A stretch of DNA of 8,650 nucleotides from Actinobacteria bacterium 13_1_20CM_4_69_9 (GTDB lineage: Bacteria > Actinomycetota > Thermoleophilia > Gaiellales > Gaiellaceae): NCBI GenBank assembly GCA_001920085.1, contig MNJC01000058.1, positions 1,223-9,872 on the forward strand, written 5' to 3'. The notes beneath the pieces were generated by a model. It had not been told where the DNA came from, did not search any database, and saw nothing but the letters and a program-made list of their open reading frames with translations. Position numbers and translations under genes: made by a program. Positions 1 to 6,086 of the stretch are shown in pieces (position 1 is the stretch's first letter; each line of letters opens with the position of its first letter).

Positions 1-156
1 GCGATCGTGGGGATGGTCACGGCGTTCGTCAACGCGATCTCGCAGCTCTCGGCGTCTCACACCTTCGCCGTGTGGGCGATCACGATCGTCGCCATCGACG
101 TGCTGATCATTTACGGGCTCGCCAGGTACGGCGGTGGCCGTGGACGAGCAACCTAA
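1..156 (+). CDS. DUF7144-type small membrane protein, C-terminal part (5' end outside window)
   Basis: Frame 1 is open from the first base to the TAA at 154-156 and gives 51 residues. They include a hydrophobic stretch and end in IDVLIIYGLARYGGGRGRAT. This aligns closely with the last part of the protein at 2875-3285: AIVGMVTAFVNAISQL matches AIVGVVSAFGNAIAQL, and IDVLIIYGLARYGG matches LDVLVIYGLVVYGG. I assign both to the family of small four-helix actinobacterial membrane proteins known as DUF7144, whose function is not established. Only the last two of the expected four helices are visible. The stop lies inside the next gene's start region (23-nt overlap with GTG 134), so the two are probably co-transcribed and translationally coupled. 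Family assignment rests on recall and on the internal paralogue. Confidence 0.8.
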   Translation, partial: AIVGMVTAFVNAISQLSASHTFAVWAITIVAIDVLIIYGLARYGGGRGRAT

Positions 157-907
157 CGACGACGCCGCACTCGGCATCGTCTTCGCGACCGCCGGCATGG
201 GGCTGGCGGCCGCGCGCCTGATCGCGCGTACGCCTGGCCTCACGTCCTACTTCGAACGAGCGGCCGTGCGCGGGCGGGAGCAGGTCGGAACGACGGCGGA
301 ACAGCTCGTCGTCGTGTTCGAGCCCGAAGCCGAGCGGATGCTGCAGCAGTTCCTCGACAGCCCGGAGTTCGACCGCGCGCTCGAGCGTGTGCTGACGAGC
401 CCGAAGGTGCGGGAAGCGCTGGCGGTTCAGACGACGACGTTCGCCGGCGAGCTGCTGTCGAACCTGCGCACTCGCCTGCGGGCGCTCGACCGGCGCTGCG
501 CGGGGCTGGCGTCGCGAGGTCTCGCGTTCGCCGTCGACCTGACGCTCGCGCAGGTGGTGTTCCTGATCGGCTCGGCGCTCGTCGGCCTCGTCGCCGCGCT
601 GGTCGGGGGTTTGCGACCCACGTGGCTCTTCGAGGCTCTCGCCGCTACGGGTTGGTTCCTCGTGGTGGGCGCGTACTTCGCGTTCTTCTGGACGGTGGCC
701 GGGCAGACGCCCGGTATGCGGCTCGTGCACCTTCGCGTCATCGACCACTTCGGCGAGCCGCCGCGCCTGCTGAGGTCGATCGTCCGGTTCGCCGCGCTGA
801 TCGTCGCGATCATCCCTCTGTTCGCCGGATTGCTGCCGATCCTGTTCGACACACGGCGGCGCGGCTTGCAGGACTTCGTCGCGAGAACGTTCGTCGTGCC
901 GACGTGA
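134..907 (+). CDS. RDD-family membrane protein
   Basis: A 257-residue protein. Residues 1-120 form a mostly soluble, alanine-, glutamate- and arginine-rich region with no fold I recognise. From about residue 127 the RDD signature follows: SRGLAFAVDLTLAQ (Arg and Asp in the first helix), then helices near 136-158, 168-187 and 217-237. The family's other marks are GQTPGM at 190-195 and DTRRRGLQDFVA at 239-250. RDD proteins are poorly characterised membrane proteins, with transport roles shown only for a few members. The start is GTG 134 or GTG 140; both lie within the end of the upstream gene, which supports coupling. The stop TGA at 905-907 overlaps the next gene's GTG in the 4-nt string GTGA. 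The long soluble N-terminal part is larger than in minimal RDD proteins. Confidence 0.85.
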   Translation: MAVDEQPNDDAALGIVFATAGMGLAAARLIARTPGLTSYFERAAVRGREQVGTTAEQLVVVFEPEAERMLQQFLDSPEFDRALERVLTSPKVREALAVQTTTFAGELLSNLRTRLRALDRRCAGLASRGLAFAVDLTLAQVVFLIGSALVGLVAALVGGLRPTWLFEALAATGWFLVVGAYFAFFWTVAGQTPGMRLVHLRVIDHFGEPPRLLRSIVRFAALIVAIIPLFAGLLPILFDTRRRGLQDFVARTFVVPT

Positions 908-1326
908 AGCGCGTCGTGGCATTCGTCGTGCTTGCACTCGCCGTCACCGCGGCGCTCGCCGCGTGCGGCAGCAACAAGGAGTCGCCCGCAGAGGCGAAGC
1001 AGCACCTCTGCGCGAGCCTGGACGACTTCGCCGCCTCGGTCGTCGCGCTGCAGGGCGTCGGGCTGAGCTCCTCCGAGGACGAGCTGAAGTCTTCGCTCGA
1101 CGACATTCAGGCGGCGTGGGACAAGGTCGTCGGCGACGCGAAGGACGTCAAGACCGCGAACACGGACACCATCAAGTCGACGTACGACGACCTGAAGAGC
1201 GCGGTGCAGAACCGACCCACCGACAAGCCGGTCACGGAGGTCGTCGCGGGGCTGCAGCCGAAGCTGACGGCGTTCGCCGAGGCGTGGAAGCAGTTCGCGG
1301 CGAGCGTCGAGTGCAAGACCTCCTGA
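904..1326 (+). CDS. Small secreted lipoprotein, function unknown
   Basis: A 140-residue protein. I start it at GTG 904, which overlaps the RDD stop by 4 nt; the same frame is open further upstream, but that part lies inside the RDD gene. The start gives a textbook lipoprotein signal: basic MKR, a hydrophobic core at 4-19 and lipobox LAAC with the acylated Cys at 21, then a GSN linker. So the product is probably an anchored extracytoplasmic protein. The mature part is predicted helical and rich in Asp, Lys, Ala and Ser, with repeated pairings such as SLDDIQAAWDKV and TYDDLKSAV. Two further cysteines, C36 and C137, lie near the two ends of the mature domain and could form a disulfide. I recognise no family. 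The overlap with the RDD gene suggests the two proteins act together at the membrane. Confidence 0.85.
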   Translation: MKRVVAFVVLALAVTAALAACGSNKESPAEAKQHLCASLDDFAASVVALQGVGLSSSEDELKSSLDDIQAAWDKVVGDAKDVKTANTDTIKSTYDDLKSAVQNRPTDKPVTEVVAGLQPKLTAFAEAWKQFAASVECKTS

Positions 1327-1385
1327 GACCGAAACGCTCCGCAGCCGGCGTCACCCCCGCTGAGTGACGCCCGGTCACCCAGCAC
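1327..1385. promoter_or_regulatory. Intergenic region with operator-like site A before the FGE-like gene
   Basis: This 59-nt gap holds three half-sites: TCACCC at 1351-1356, GAGTGA at 1362-1367 and TCACCC at 1375-1380. The last two form an inverted repeat with a 7-nt spacer, GAGTGA-N7-TCACCC. The same layout appears at 2798-2827 and 6031-6064. The site ends 5 nt before GTG 1386 and 26 nt before ATG 1407, so it could control the FGE-like gene. No convincing -35/-10 pair was seen. The binding protein is unknown. Confidence 0.6.
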
Positions 1386-2336
1386 GTGCCGAGTGTGACG
1401 AGAGCCATGCCTCGGGAGCGTCCGTCTCGCGTCGGCCCGGCCACCTCGGTCGTCGAACGGCCTGCCGCCGACTCGGACGCTGACCGGGATTGGGACGGCA
1501 TGGCATCGCTGCCGGACGGGGAGTTCCTGATGGGGAGCGAGGACCGCCTCGCATATCCGGACGACGGGGAAGGCCCCGTCCGGCGCGTGCGCATGAGCTC
1601 CTTCCGGATCGACGTCTTCGCAGTCACGAGCGCGGACTTCAGCCGCTTCGTCGACGACACCGGCTATGTCACCGAAGCGGAGAGGCTCGGCTGGTCGCTC
1701 GTCTTCGCGGGACTCCTCCCGGACGGCTTCCTGCCGCTGCGTGGCGTCGGCCGAGCTCCGTGGTGGCGCCAGATCGAGGGGGCTTACTGGCGCCACCCGG
1801 AGGGTCCCGGCTCGAGCGTCGCCGGCCGCGAAGACCATCCCGTCGTGCATGTCACGTGGAACGACGCCCGTGCTTTCGCGACGGCCGTCGGCAAGCGACT
1901 CCCGACGGAAGCGGAATGGGAGTACGCGGCGCGCGGCGGGCTCGAAAGCGAGCCCTACCCGTGGGGCGCAGAGCTCGAGCCGGGCGGCGAGCACAGGATG
2001 AACCTGTGGCAGGGCACCTTCCCGCGCCGGAACACCGGCGCGGACGGCTACGAAGGCACCTGCCCCGTCGGCGCCTTCCCCTCGAACGGCTACGGCCTCT
2101 ACAACATGACCGGCAACACCTGGGAGTGGTGCAGCGACTGGTTCTGCCGCACGTTCCGGGCCCGTGGCCGGCGAACGAGGCAGCGGGGCCCGCCGGCCGG
2201 CACGCACAAGGTCGTGCGCGGCGGCTCATATCTTTCGCATCCGTCCTACTGCCGTCGCTACCGCGTGTCGGCCCGAAGCGCGCTCACACCGGACACCTCG
2301 GGCGGCGACCTGGGCTTCCGCTGCGCGGCGTCCTAG
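1386..2336 (+). CDS. Formylglycine-generating-enzyme (SUMF1/FGE-sulfatase) family protein with one active-site Cys replaced
   Basis: A 316-residue protein with a full FGE-sulfatase domain from about residue 38: GEFLMGSED at 45-53, TWND at 157-160, RLPTEAEWEYAARGG at 171-185, PVGAFPSNGYGLYNMTGNTW at 227-246 and LGFRCAA at 309-315. FGE oxidises the Cys of a CxPxR motif in sulfatases to formylglycine, using O2 and Cu(I) bound by two cysteines five residues apart (human 336/341, Streptomyces coelicolor 272/277). Here the segment reads GGSYLSHPSYCRRYR. The first position is Ser284 (codon TCG at 2235-2237) and only Cys289 remains, so normal catalysis is doubtful. It may be impaired, mechanistically different, or have a non-enzymatic role. 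No other protein in the window has CxPxR. The start is uncertain: GTG 1386, ATG 1407 or ATG 1500, which begins just before the conserved domain. It shares a CTAG stop with the convergent channel gene. Confidence 0.88.
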   Translation: MPSVTRAMPRERPSRVGPATSVVERPAADSDADRDWDGMASLPDGEFLMGSEDRLAYPDDGEGPVRRVRMSSFRIDVFAVTSADFSRFVDDTGYVTEAERLGWSLVFAGLLPDGFLPLRGVGRAPWWRQIEGAYWRHPEGPGSSVAGREDHPVVHVTWNDARAFATAVGKRLPTEAEWEYAARGGLESEPYPWGAELEPGGEHRMNLWQGTFPRRNTGADGYEGTCPVGAFPSNGYGLYNMTGNTWEWCSDWFCRTFRARGRRTRQRGPPAGTHKVVRGGSYLSHPSYCRRYRVSARSALTPDTSGGDLGFRCAAS

Positions 2337-2797
2337 CGCCGCAGCGCTGTCTCGAGCGCCTGTAGCCGTGCACTCAGGTCGTCGAGCTTCGCCATCAGCT
2401 CAGCGTCTGCGGGATCGCCCATCCGCTGGCGCACGGTCTCGAGGAACGCGGCTGTGATCACGGCGGTCACGACCGTCAGGAAGCCGATGCCGCTCAGCAT
2501 GAGGATCGCGCCGATGACTCGCCCCGAGGTATGCGTCGGCACGACGTCCCCGTAGCCGACCGTCGTCACGGTCTGCACGGCCCACCACATGCCGAGCCAC
2601 ACGTTGTCGAAATCGGAGGGATCGACGAGCCGGATCGCAATGCCGCAGGCGATGGTGATGGCCGCCGTGGCGGACGCGATGGCCCATCCCGCCCGGGCCG
2701 GTGTCAGCTCCCTACGCAGGAGGAAGCGGAGATAGCGGTTTCCCGTCGGCACGCGGAGCCATTCGCCGTTCCGACGCCAACGCCTCCCATCCCCCAC
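2333..2797 (-). CDS. Two-helix potassium channel with C-terminal coiled coil
   Basis: A 154-residue ion-channel (Ion_trans_2) protein. It has a basic N-terminus, a first membrane helix at about 35-57, and a pore helix WWAVQTVT at 71-78 followed by the K+ selectivity filter TVGYGD at 79-84. A second membrane helix lies at about 92-119. After the pore, residues 131-152 form a short amphipathic helix with leucines at 138, 141, 145, 148 and 152, the 3-4-3-4 spacing of a coiled coil. I infer that this helps the four subunits assemble. There is no RCK/TrkA-N domain and no voltage sensor, so gating cannot be read from the sequence. The start is GTG 2797, which has no clear ribosome site; the in-frame GTG at 2752 (residue 16) is an alternative. 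The stop (CTA on +, 2333-2335) shares the palindrome CTAG with the FGE-like gene's stop. Confidence 0.9.
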   Translation of the reverse strand: MGDGRRWRRNGEWLRVPTGNRYLRFLLRRELTPARAGWAIASATAAITIACGIAIRLVDPSDFDNVWLGMWWAVQTVTTVGYGDVVPTHTSGRVIGAILMLSGIGFLTVVTAVITAAFLETVRQRMGDPADAELMAKLDDLSARLQALETALRR

Positions 2798-2828
2798 TCA
2801 CACCGTCCGGGTGAGCAGCGGTCACTCC
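2798..2828. promoter_or_regulatory. Operator-like site B between the divergent K+ channel and DUF7144 genes
   Basis: Three half-sites: TCACAC at 2798-2803, GGGTGA at 2809-2814 and TCACTC at 2822-2827. The last two form GGGTGA-N7-TCACTC. The spacings (5 then 7 nt) are identical to site A at 1351-1380. Read on the minus strand, the core is GAGTGA-N7-TCACCC, the same half-sites as site A. It lies directly against the channel's GTG 2797 and 47 nt before ATG 2875, so it could affect both genes. Confidence 0.6.
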
Positions 2829-2839
2829 CGCGCGCGGGA
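2826..2839. repeat. Perfect 14-bp palindrome TCCCGCGCGCGGGA
   Basis: The 14 bases are their own reverse complement and overlap the last half-site of site B by two bases. It lies 35 nt before the DUF7144 start codon, so it could be a second binding site or a hairpin in that gene's leader. CG-alternating palindromes arise easily in GC-rich DNA, so a function is uncertain. Confidence 0.4.
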
Positions 2840-2863
2840 CGATCCAGGCTGAAACGCGCCACG

Positions 2864-2870
2864 AAAGGAG
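2864..2870 (+). promoter_or_regulatory. Strong ribosome binding site AAAGGAG
   Basis: AAAGGAG ends 4 nt before ATG 2875. It is one of the clearest Shine-Dalgarno sequences in the window and fixes the start of the DUF7144 gene, where most neighbours start with poorly marked GTG codons. Confidence 0.8.
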
Positions 2871-2874
2871 TGCG

Positions 2875-3285
2875 ATGACAACCGCACCACTCGAGAGCAC
2901 CTATGAGGAGGAGGCGTCCGGCACCGGGTGGGTTGCCTTCGCGGGCACCATGCTCATCCTCGTCGGTTGCTTCAACGTGATCGACGGGATCGCGGCGCTC
3001 GCGAACTCCGATTACCTGGTGAACCAGCTGCTGTTCGCGAACCTGCACGCGTGGGGCTGGTTCTTCCTGATCTGGGGCGCGGTGCAGCTGTGCGCCGGGT
3101 TCGCCGTCTACTCCGGAGCGGGCTGGGCTGCGATCGTCGGCGTCGTGTCGGCCTTCGGCAACGCGATCGCCCAGCTGTCCTGGGCGAGGGCATATCCCGT
3201 GTGGGCGGTCTGCGCGATCGTGCTCGACGTGCTCGTCATCTACGGCCTCGTCGTGTACGGAGGGCGCCGCAACACCGCCACGTAG
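2875..3285 (+). CDS. DUF7144-type four-helix membrane protein
   Basis: A 136-residue protein that starts at ATG 2875 after a strong AAAGGAG. A short acidic N-terminal tail (about residues 1-17) is followed by four hydrophobic segments near 18-45, 57-82, 83-103 and 108-128. The conserved-looking motifs are GWVAFAGTMLILVGCFNVIDG, read as G18 to G38, then WGWFFLIWGAVQL and ALDVLVIYGL-like LDVLVIYGLVVYGG near the end. I recognise this as a DUF7144 actinobacterial membrane protein of unknown function. A second copy ends at base 156. The gene is divergent from the K+ channel gene across site B and its palindrome, and ends 7 nt from the stop of the convergent LAL regulator. Being controlled with a K+ channel hints at a membrane or ionic stress role, but that is inference. 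Confidence 0.85.
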   Translation: MTTAPLESTYEEEASGTGWVAFAGTMLILVGCFNVIDGIAALANSDYLVNQLLFANLHAWGWFFLIWGAVQLCAGFAVYSGAGWAAIVGVVSAFGNAIAQLSWARAYPVWAVCAIVLDVLVIYGLVVYGGRRNTAT

Positions 3286-3292
3286 GCGAAGC

Positions 3293-5968
3293 TCAGAGCA
3301 GGTGCAGTTGACGGGCCCGGCGGACCGCGTCCTGCCGTCGCGTCACGTCGAGCTTGCGGTAGATGCTCTTGACGTGTGTCTTTACGGTGTTCACCGAGAC
3401 GAAGAGCTCGGACGCGATGTCCGCATTCGACATCATCGTCGGGAGGAAGCGCAGCACCTCGCCCTCGCGCGCCGACAACGGCTCGAGCAATTCCGCAGGA
3501 AGCACGCGGGCACCGTCGCTGCCGTTCAGGTCGCGCAGCAGCTCCGACGCGAACCAGCGGTGCGAGACCCCTTTGCGCAGGTGATCGGCGAGCAGCTCGC
3601 GCACACCGCGCCCGGCGGAGAGGAAGGGGCGCCGGACGCCCTCCGGCTCGGCGCGCGCGAGAGCGCCTTCCAGCACAGCGGTCGCGCTCTCGCCGTTGCC
3701 CGTGGCTCGCAGTGCAACTGCGCGTAGGACCTCACGCTCGATCGCGACGGTCGGATAGGCCGCGTCGCACGGAGCCGTCAATGCGGTCAGCGCGCCCTCG
3801 GCGTCGCCCGAGGCGAGCAGGAGCCGCGCCCGAACCGCGTAGAGCCCCGGCGAGGACGGGCTCTCCTCGATCGCTTCGTCGATCAGCGCGGCGGCGCCGT
3901 CGTGATCGGCCGCCGCCACCATCAGGCGCGCTTCGAGCGCCGTGACGATCCGCCGCAGCCGCGCGGACTCGACGCCGGAGAGCTCCGTCGCCCCGAGTAG
4001 GCGCTCCAGTGCGAGATCGACGTCGGTGCCACGGCCTGCGAGGCAGAGCGATGCCTGGATCACCGCCGCCCACACGCGGCCGCTCGCATCGTCGAGCCGG
4101 CGCGCGGTGTCGCCCAGCTCCCGCGCGTGCGCGTCCGCTGCGTCGAGGTCGTCCCACTCGTGCTCCACGAGCGCGAGCGCGCTGAGCGAGACCGCGGCCT
4201 GGGAGCTGTATTCCCACCCGCGCGCCTGCGCGAGCTCGACGGCGCTGCGCGCGATGCGCGCGGCGCGCCGCAGTCGTCCTCGGATCAGCTGCACCCACGC
4301 CATCCCGCCCATGGCGGCGAGCTCCGCGTACGGAACGTCGGCGATGCGAGAGGCCTCGAGCGCCTCGCTGAGGTGCATGTCGGCCTCGTCGAGCTCGCCC
4401 AGCGCGACCTCGGCCAAACCCAGGTGGCCGAGCGCGATCGCCCGCATCGTCTCGCTCGCCTGCGAGGAGAAAGGTCCGCCCTCCGCGAGCTCGAGCAGCT
4501 CGTGCGCCAGCCGCGCCGTCTCGGCCAGCTTGCCGCGATTCGTGCTGTGCAGGAGCTCCGCGAAGGTGAGCACGGCCTGCAGTTGAGGCTCGGCGCTCCT
4601 TGGCCAGAGCTTGCGCGCGCGGGCGAGCCGGCGGCTCGCGCTGCGTGTGTTGCCGTTGATGAACTCGATGCTCGCCAGCACCGCCGACAATGCGGCCGAC
4701 GCGTCGACGTCGCTCTCCGCGATCAGACCCAGCAGCTCGCTGCGGAAGGCGGCATCGGTTCGCGCGACGAGCTCGAACCAGCCCTCGACGAGACACAGAG
4801 TGAGCAGCTCGAGGTCACCGGCCGCAAGCGCGTGGTGGACCGCCTCCATCGGACCGCGGTTCTCGAAGTGCCACCTCGCGGCGCGCCCGTGCAACAGTCC
4901 GATCCTGTCTCTCGCGGTATGCCGAAGCTCGGCGCGCAACAGCTCCGCGAAGAGATGGTGATACCGGTACCAGGGCGGCTGTGTGTCGAGGCGCTCGATG
5001 AAGAGGTTGTCGGCGACGAGGCGCTCGGCGAGGTGACCGCTGTCCGAGCGCCCGGTCATGGCGTTGGCGAGGTCGGCGGTGAATCGCTCCGCGACCGAGG
5101 TCGCGAGCAGGAAGTCCCGCGTTTCGTCGGATTGCCGCCGAAGCACCTCGGCCAGGAGGTACTCCGAGGCCGGACGCTCGTCGAGCTCGATTGCCTCGAG
5201 CATCGTCACGCCGGGCCCACGACCCCTGTGCGCGAGCGTGAACAGGCGGATGCCCGCTGCCCAGCCCTCGGTCTGCTCGAGCAACAGCGAGAGGACATGC
5301 GGTTCGACCTCGAGCCCGAGCCCGTCGAGCAGCTCCTGCGCTTCGCCGGGTGTCATGGCCAGATCGAGCGCGCGCAGCTCCGTGAGCTCACCGCTCGCGC
5401 GAAGCAGGTGCAGCGGGAGCGGCGGGTCGTGGCGCGTGGAGAGGACGAGCCGCAGACTCGCGGGCGCGGCGCGCAACAGCTGCTCCATCGCCGCGCAGAT
5501 CTCCGGGCTGCGGATGCTGTGGAAGTCGTCGACGACCACGACGAGCGGCTCCTCGAGCTCGGCGAAACTGTTCAGCAGCTGGACGACGAACGGCGCCGGC
5601 GTGCCGCTGCGCGGCCCGGCGAGCCGCCGCAGGCCAGAGCGCGCAGGCGCGACGCGGTGGACGGCGGCGAGCCACTCGGCCCAGAAAGCCGCTTCGGTCA
5701 GCTGCGGGCGTGGTGTGAGCCACGCGACCTCACGCGGGTTTCCGGCGAGCCACGAGGCGAGCAGTGACGTCTTCCCTGCGCCGGCCGGCGCGGAAATCAG
5801 CGTCAGCGGGCCCGCGACTCCATCGTCGAGGCGCTCGAACAGCCTCGGGCGATCGACGAGCGGCTTGGGCGGCCGTGGGATCACGAGATCCGCAGCCGCG
5901 ACGGACCGGGATCCCTGGCGGCGTACGGTCTGGGACGCCAGGTCATCCTCCTTTTCGGGTGACTTCAC
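3293..5968 (-). CDS. MalT/LAL-type ATP-dependent LuxR transcriptional regulator
   Basis: A large STAND/LAL regulator of 891 residues from GTG 5968. The Walker A motif is at about 60-68 (APAGAGKTS) and Walker B at about 142-148 (LVVVVDD). A long alanine- and leucine-rich helical region follows (about 330-820), of the TPR-like type that senses ligand or partner in MalT. A LuxR HTH lies at about 830-886 (LSAREGEVLRFL, then NADIASELFVSVNTVKTHVKSIYRKL). Such proteins bind ATP and an inducer, oligomerise and activate transcription; the inducer here is unknown. The frame is open to GTG 6034, but that codon lies inside operator site C. GTG 5968 has GGGAG 4 nt upstream and gives a sensible N-terminus. 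A stronger AAAAGGAGG (5955-5947) lies 5 nt before an in-frame CTG at 5941. The gene is divergent from 6087 and convergent with 2875-3285 (7-nt gap). Confidence 0.92.
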   Translation of the reverse strand: MKSPEKEDDLASQTVRRQGSRSVAAADLVIPRPPKPLVDRPRLFERLDDGVAGPLTLISAPAGAGKTSLLASWLAGNPREVAWLTPRPQLTEAAFWAEWLAAVHRVAPARSGLRRLAGPRSGTPAPFVVQLLNSFAELEEPLVVVVDDFHSIRSPEICAAMEQLLRAAPASLRLVLSTRHDPPLPLHLLRASGELTELRALDLAMTPGEAQELLDGLGLEVEPHVLSLLLEQTEGWAAGIRLFTLAHRGRGPGVTMLEAIELDERPASEYLLAEVLRRQSDETRDFLLATSVAERFTADLANAMTGRSDSGHLAERLVADNLFIERLDTQPPWYRYHHLFAELLRAELRHTARDRIGLLHGRAARWHFENRGPMEAVHHALAAGDLELLTLCLVEGWFELVARTDAAFRSELLGLIAESDVDASAALSAVLASIEFINGNTRSASRRLARARKLWPRSAEPQLQAVLTFAELLHSTNRGKLAETARLAHELLELAEGGPFSSQASETMRAIALGHLGLAEVALGELDEADMHLSEALEASRIADVPYAELAAMGGMAWVQLIRGRLRRAARIARSAVELAQARGWEYSSQAAVSLSALALVEHEWDDLDAADAHARELGDTARRLDDASGRVWAAVIQASLCLAGRGTDVDLALERLLGATELSGVESARLRRIVTALEARLMVAAADHDGAAALIDEAIEESPSSPGLYAVRARLLLASGDAEGALTALTAPCDAAYPTVAIEREVLRAVALRATGNGESATAVLEGALARAEPEGVRRPFLSAGRGVRELLADHLRKGVSHRWFASELLRDLNGSDGARVLPAELLEPLSAREGEVLRFLPTMMSNADIASELFVSVNTVKTHVKSIYRKLDVTRRQDAVRRARQLHLL

Positions 5969-6030
5969 GGTACTCCCACTTGGCGCGCCTGCACAAGTCG
6001 CGTCGCCACTCGCTCGTCGGGGCGCCCGAA

Positions 6031-6064
6031 TCACCCATTCGTTCCGGGTGAGGCCACGTCACCC
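6031..6064. promoter_or_regulatory. Operator-like site C, perfect palindrome between the LAL regulator and the 6087 gene
   Basis: CGGGTGA (6045-6051) and TCACCCG (6059-6065) form a perfect 7-bp inverted repeat around a 7-nt spacer. A further TCACCC lies at 6031-6036, 9 nt to the left, so three half-sites are again present, although the left spacing differs from sites A and B. It lies 62 nt before GTG 5968 of the LAL regulator gene and 22 nt before GTG 6087, in a 118-nt divergent promoter region. It is the best copy of the motif in the window. Confidence 0.65.
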
Positions 6065-6086
6065 GCCAGAGTTCGACGTTCAACCG

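Noticed and set aside
622..903. An upstream start for the lipoprotein, at 622
   Set aside because: It would overlap the RDD gene in another frame and bury the signal peptide and lipobox inside the protein.
107..937. A 276-codon minus-strand frame opposite the RDD gene
   Set aside because: Its composition is dominated by Arg, Glu and Gln, it has no motif, and it is antisense to a gene with clear RDD signatures.
3286..3292. A terminator between the convergent DUF7144 and LAL genes
   Set aside because: The gap is only 7 nt, and I saw no stem followed by a T-run around it.
4800..4821. A further GTGA...TCAC pair in the LAL gene
   Set aside because: The spacer is 11 nt and it lies inside coding sequence, so it does not fit the motif.
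4127..5767. A 546-codon open frame on the plus strand opposite the LAL regulator
   Set aside because: It is rich in Arg, Glu and Gln, has no recognisable domain and lies wholly antisense to a gene with clear Walker and HTH motifs. Long antisense frames are expected in high-GC DNA.
1362..6064. The GTGA-N7-TCAC sites as ordinary CRP-type sites
   Set aside because: CRP-type sites have GTGA-N6-TCAC inside TGTGA/TCACA. Here the spacer is 7 nt and the flanks are GG/CC in most copies, so the match is only partial.
5058..6086. A long N-terminal extension of the 6087 protein
   Set aside because: The extension is low-complexity Ser/Arg/Ala sequence antisense to the LAL gene. The credible protein starts at GTG 6087.
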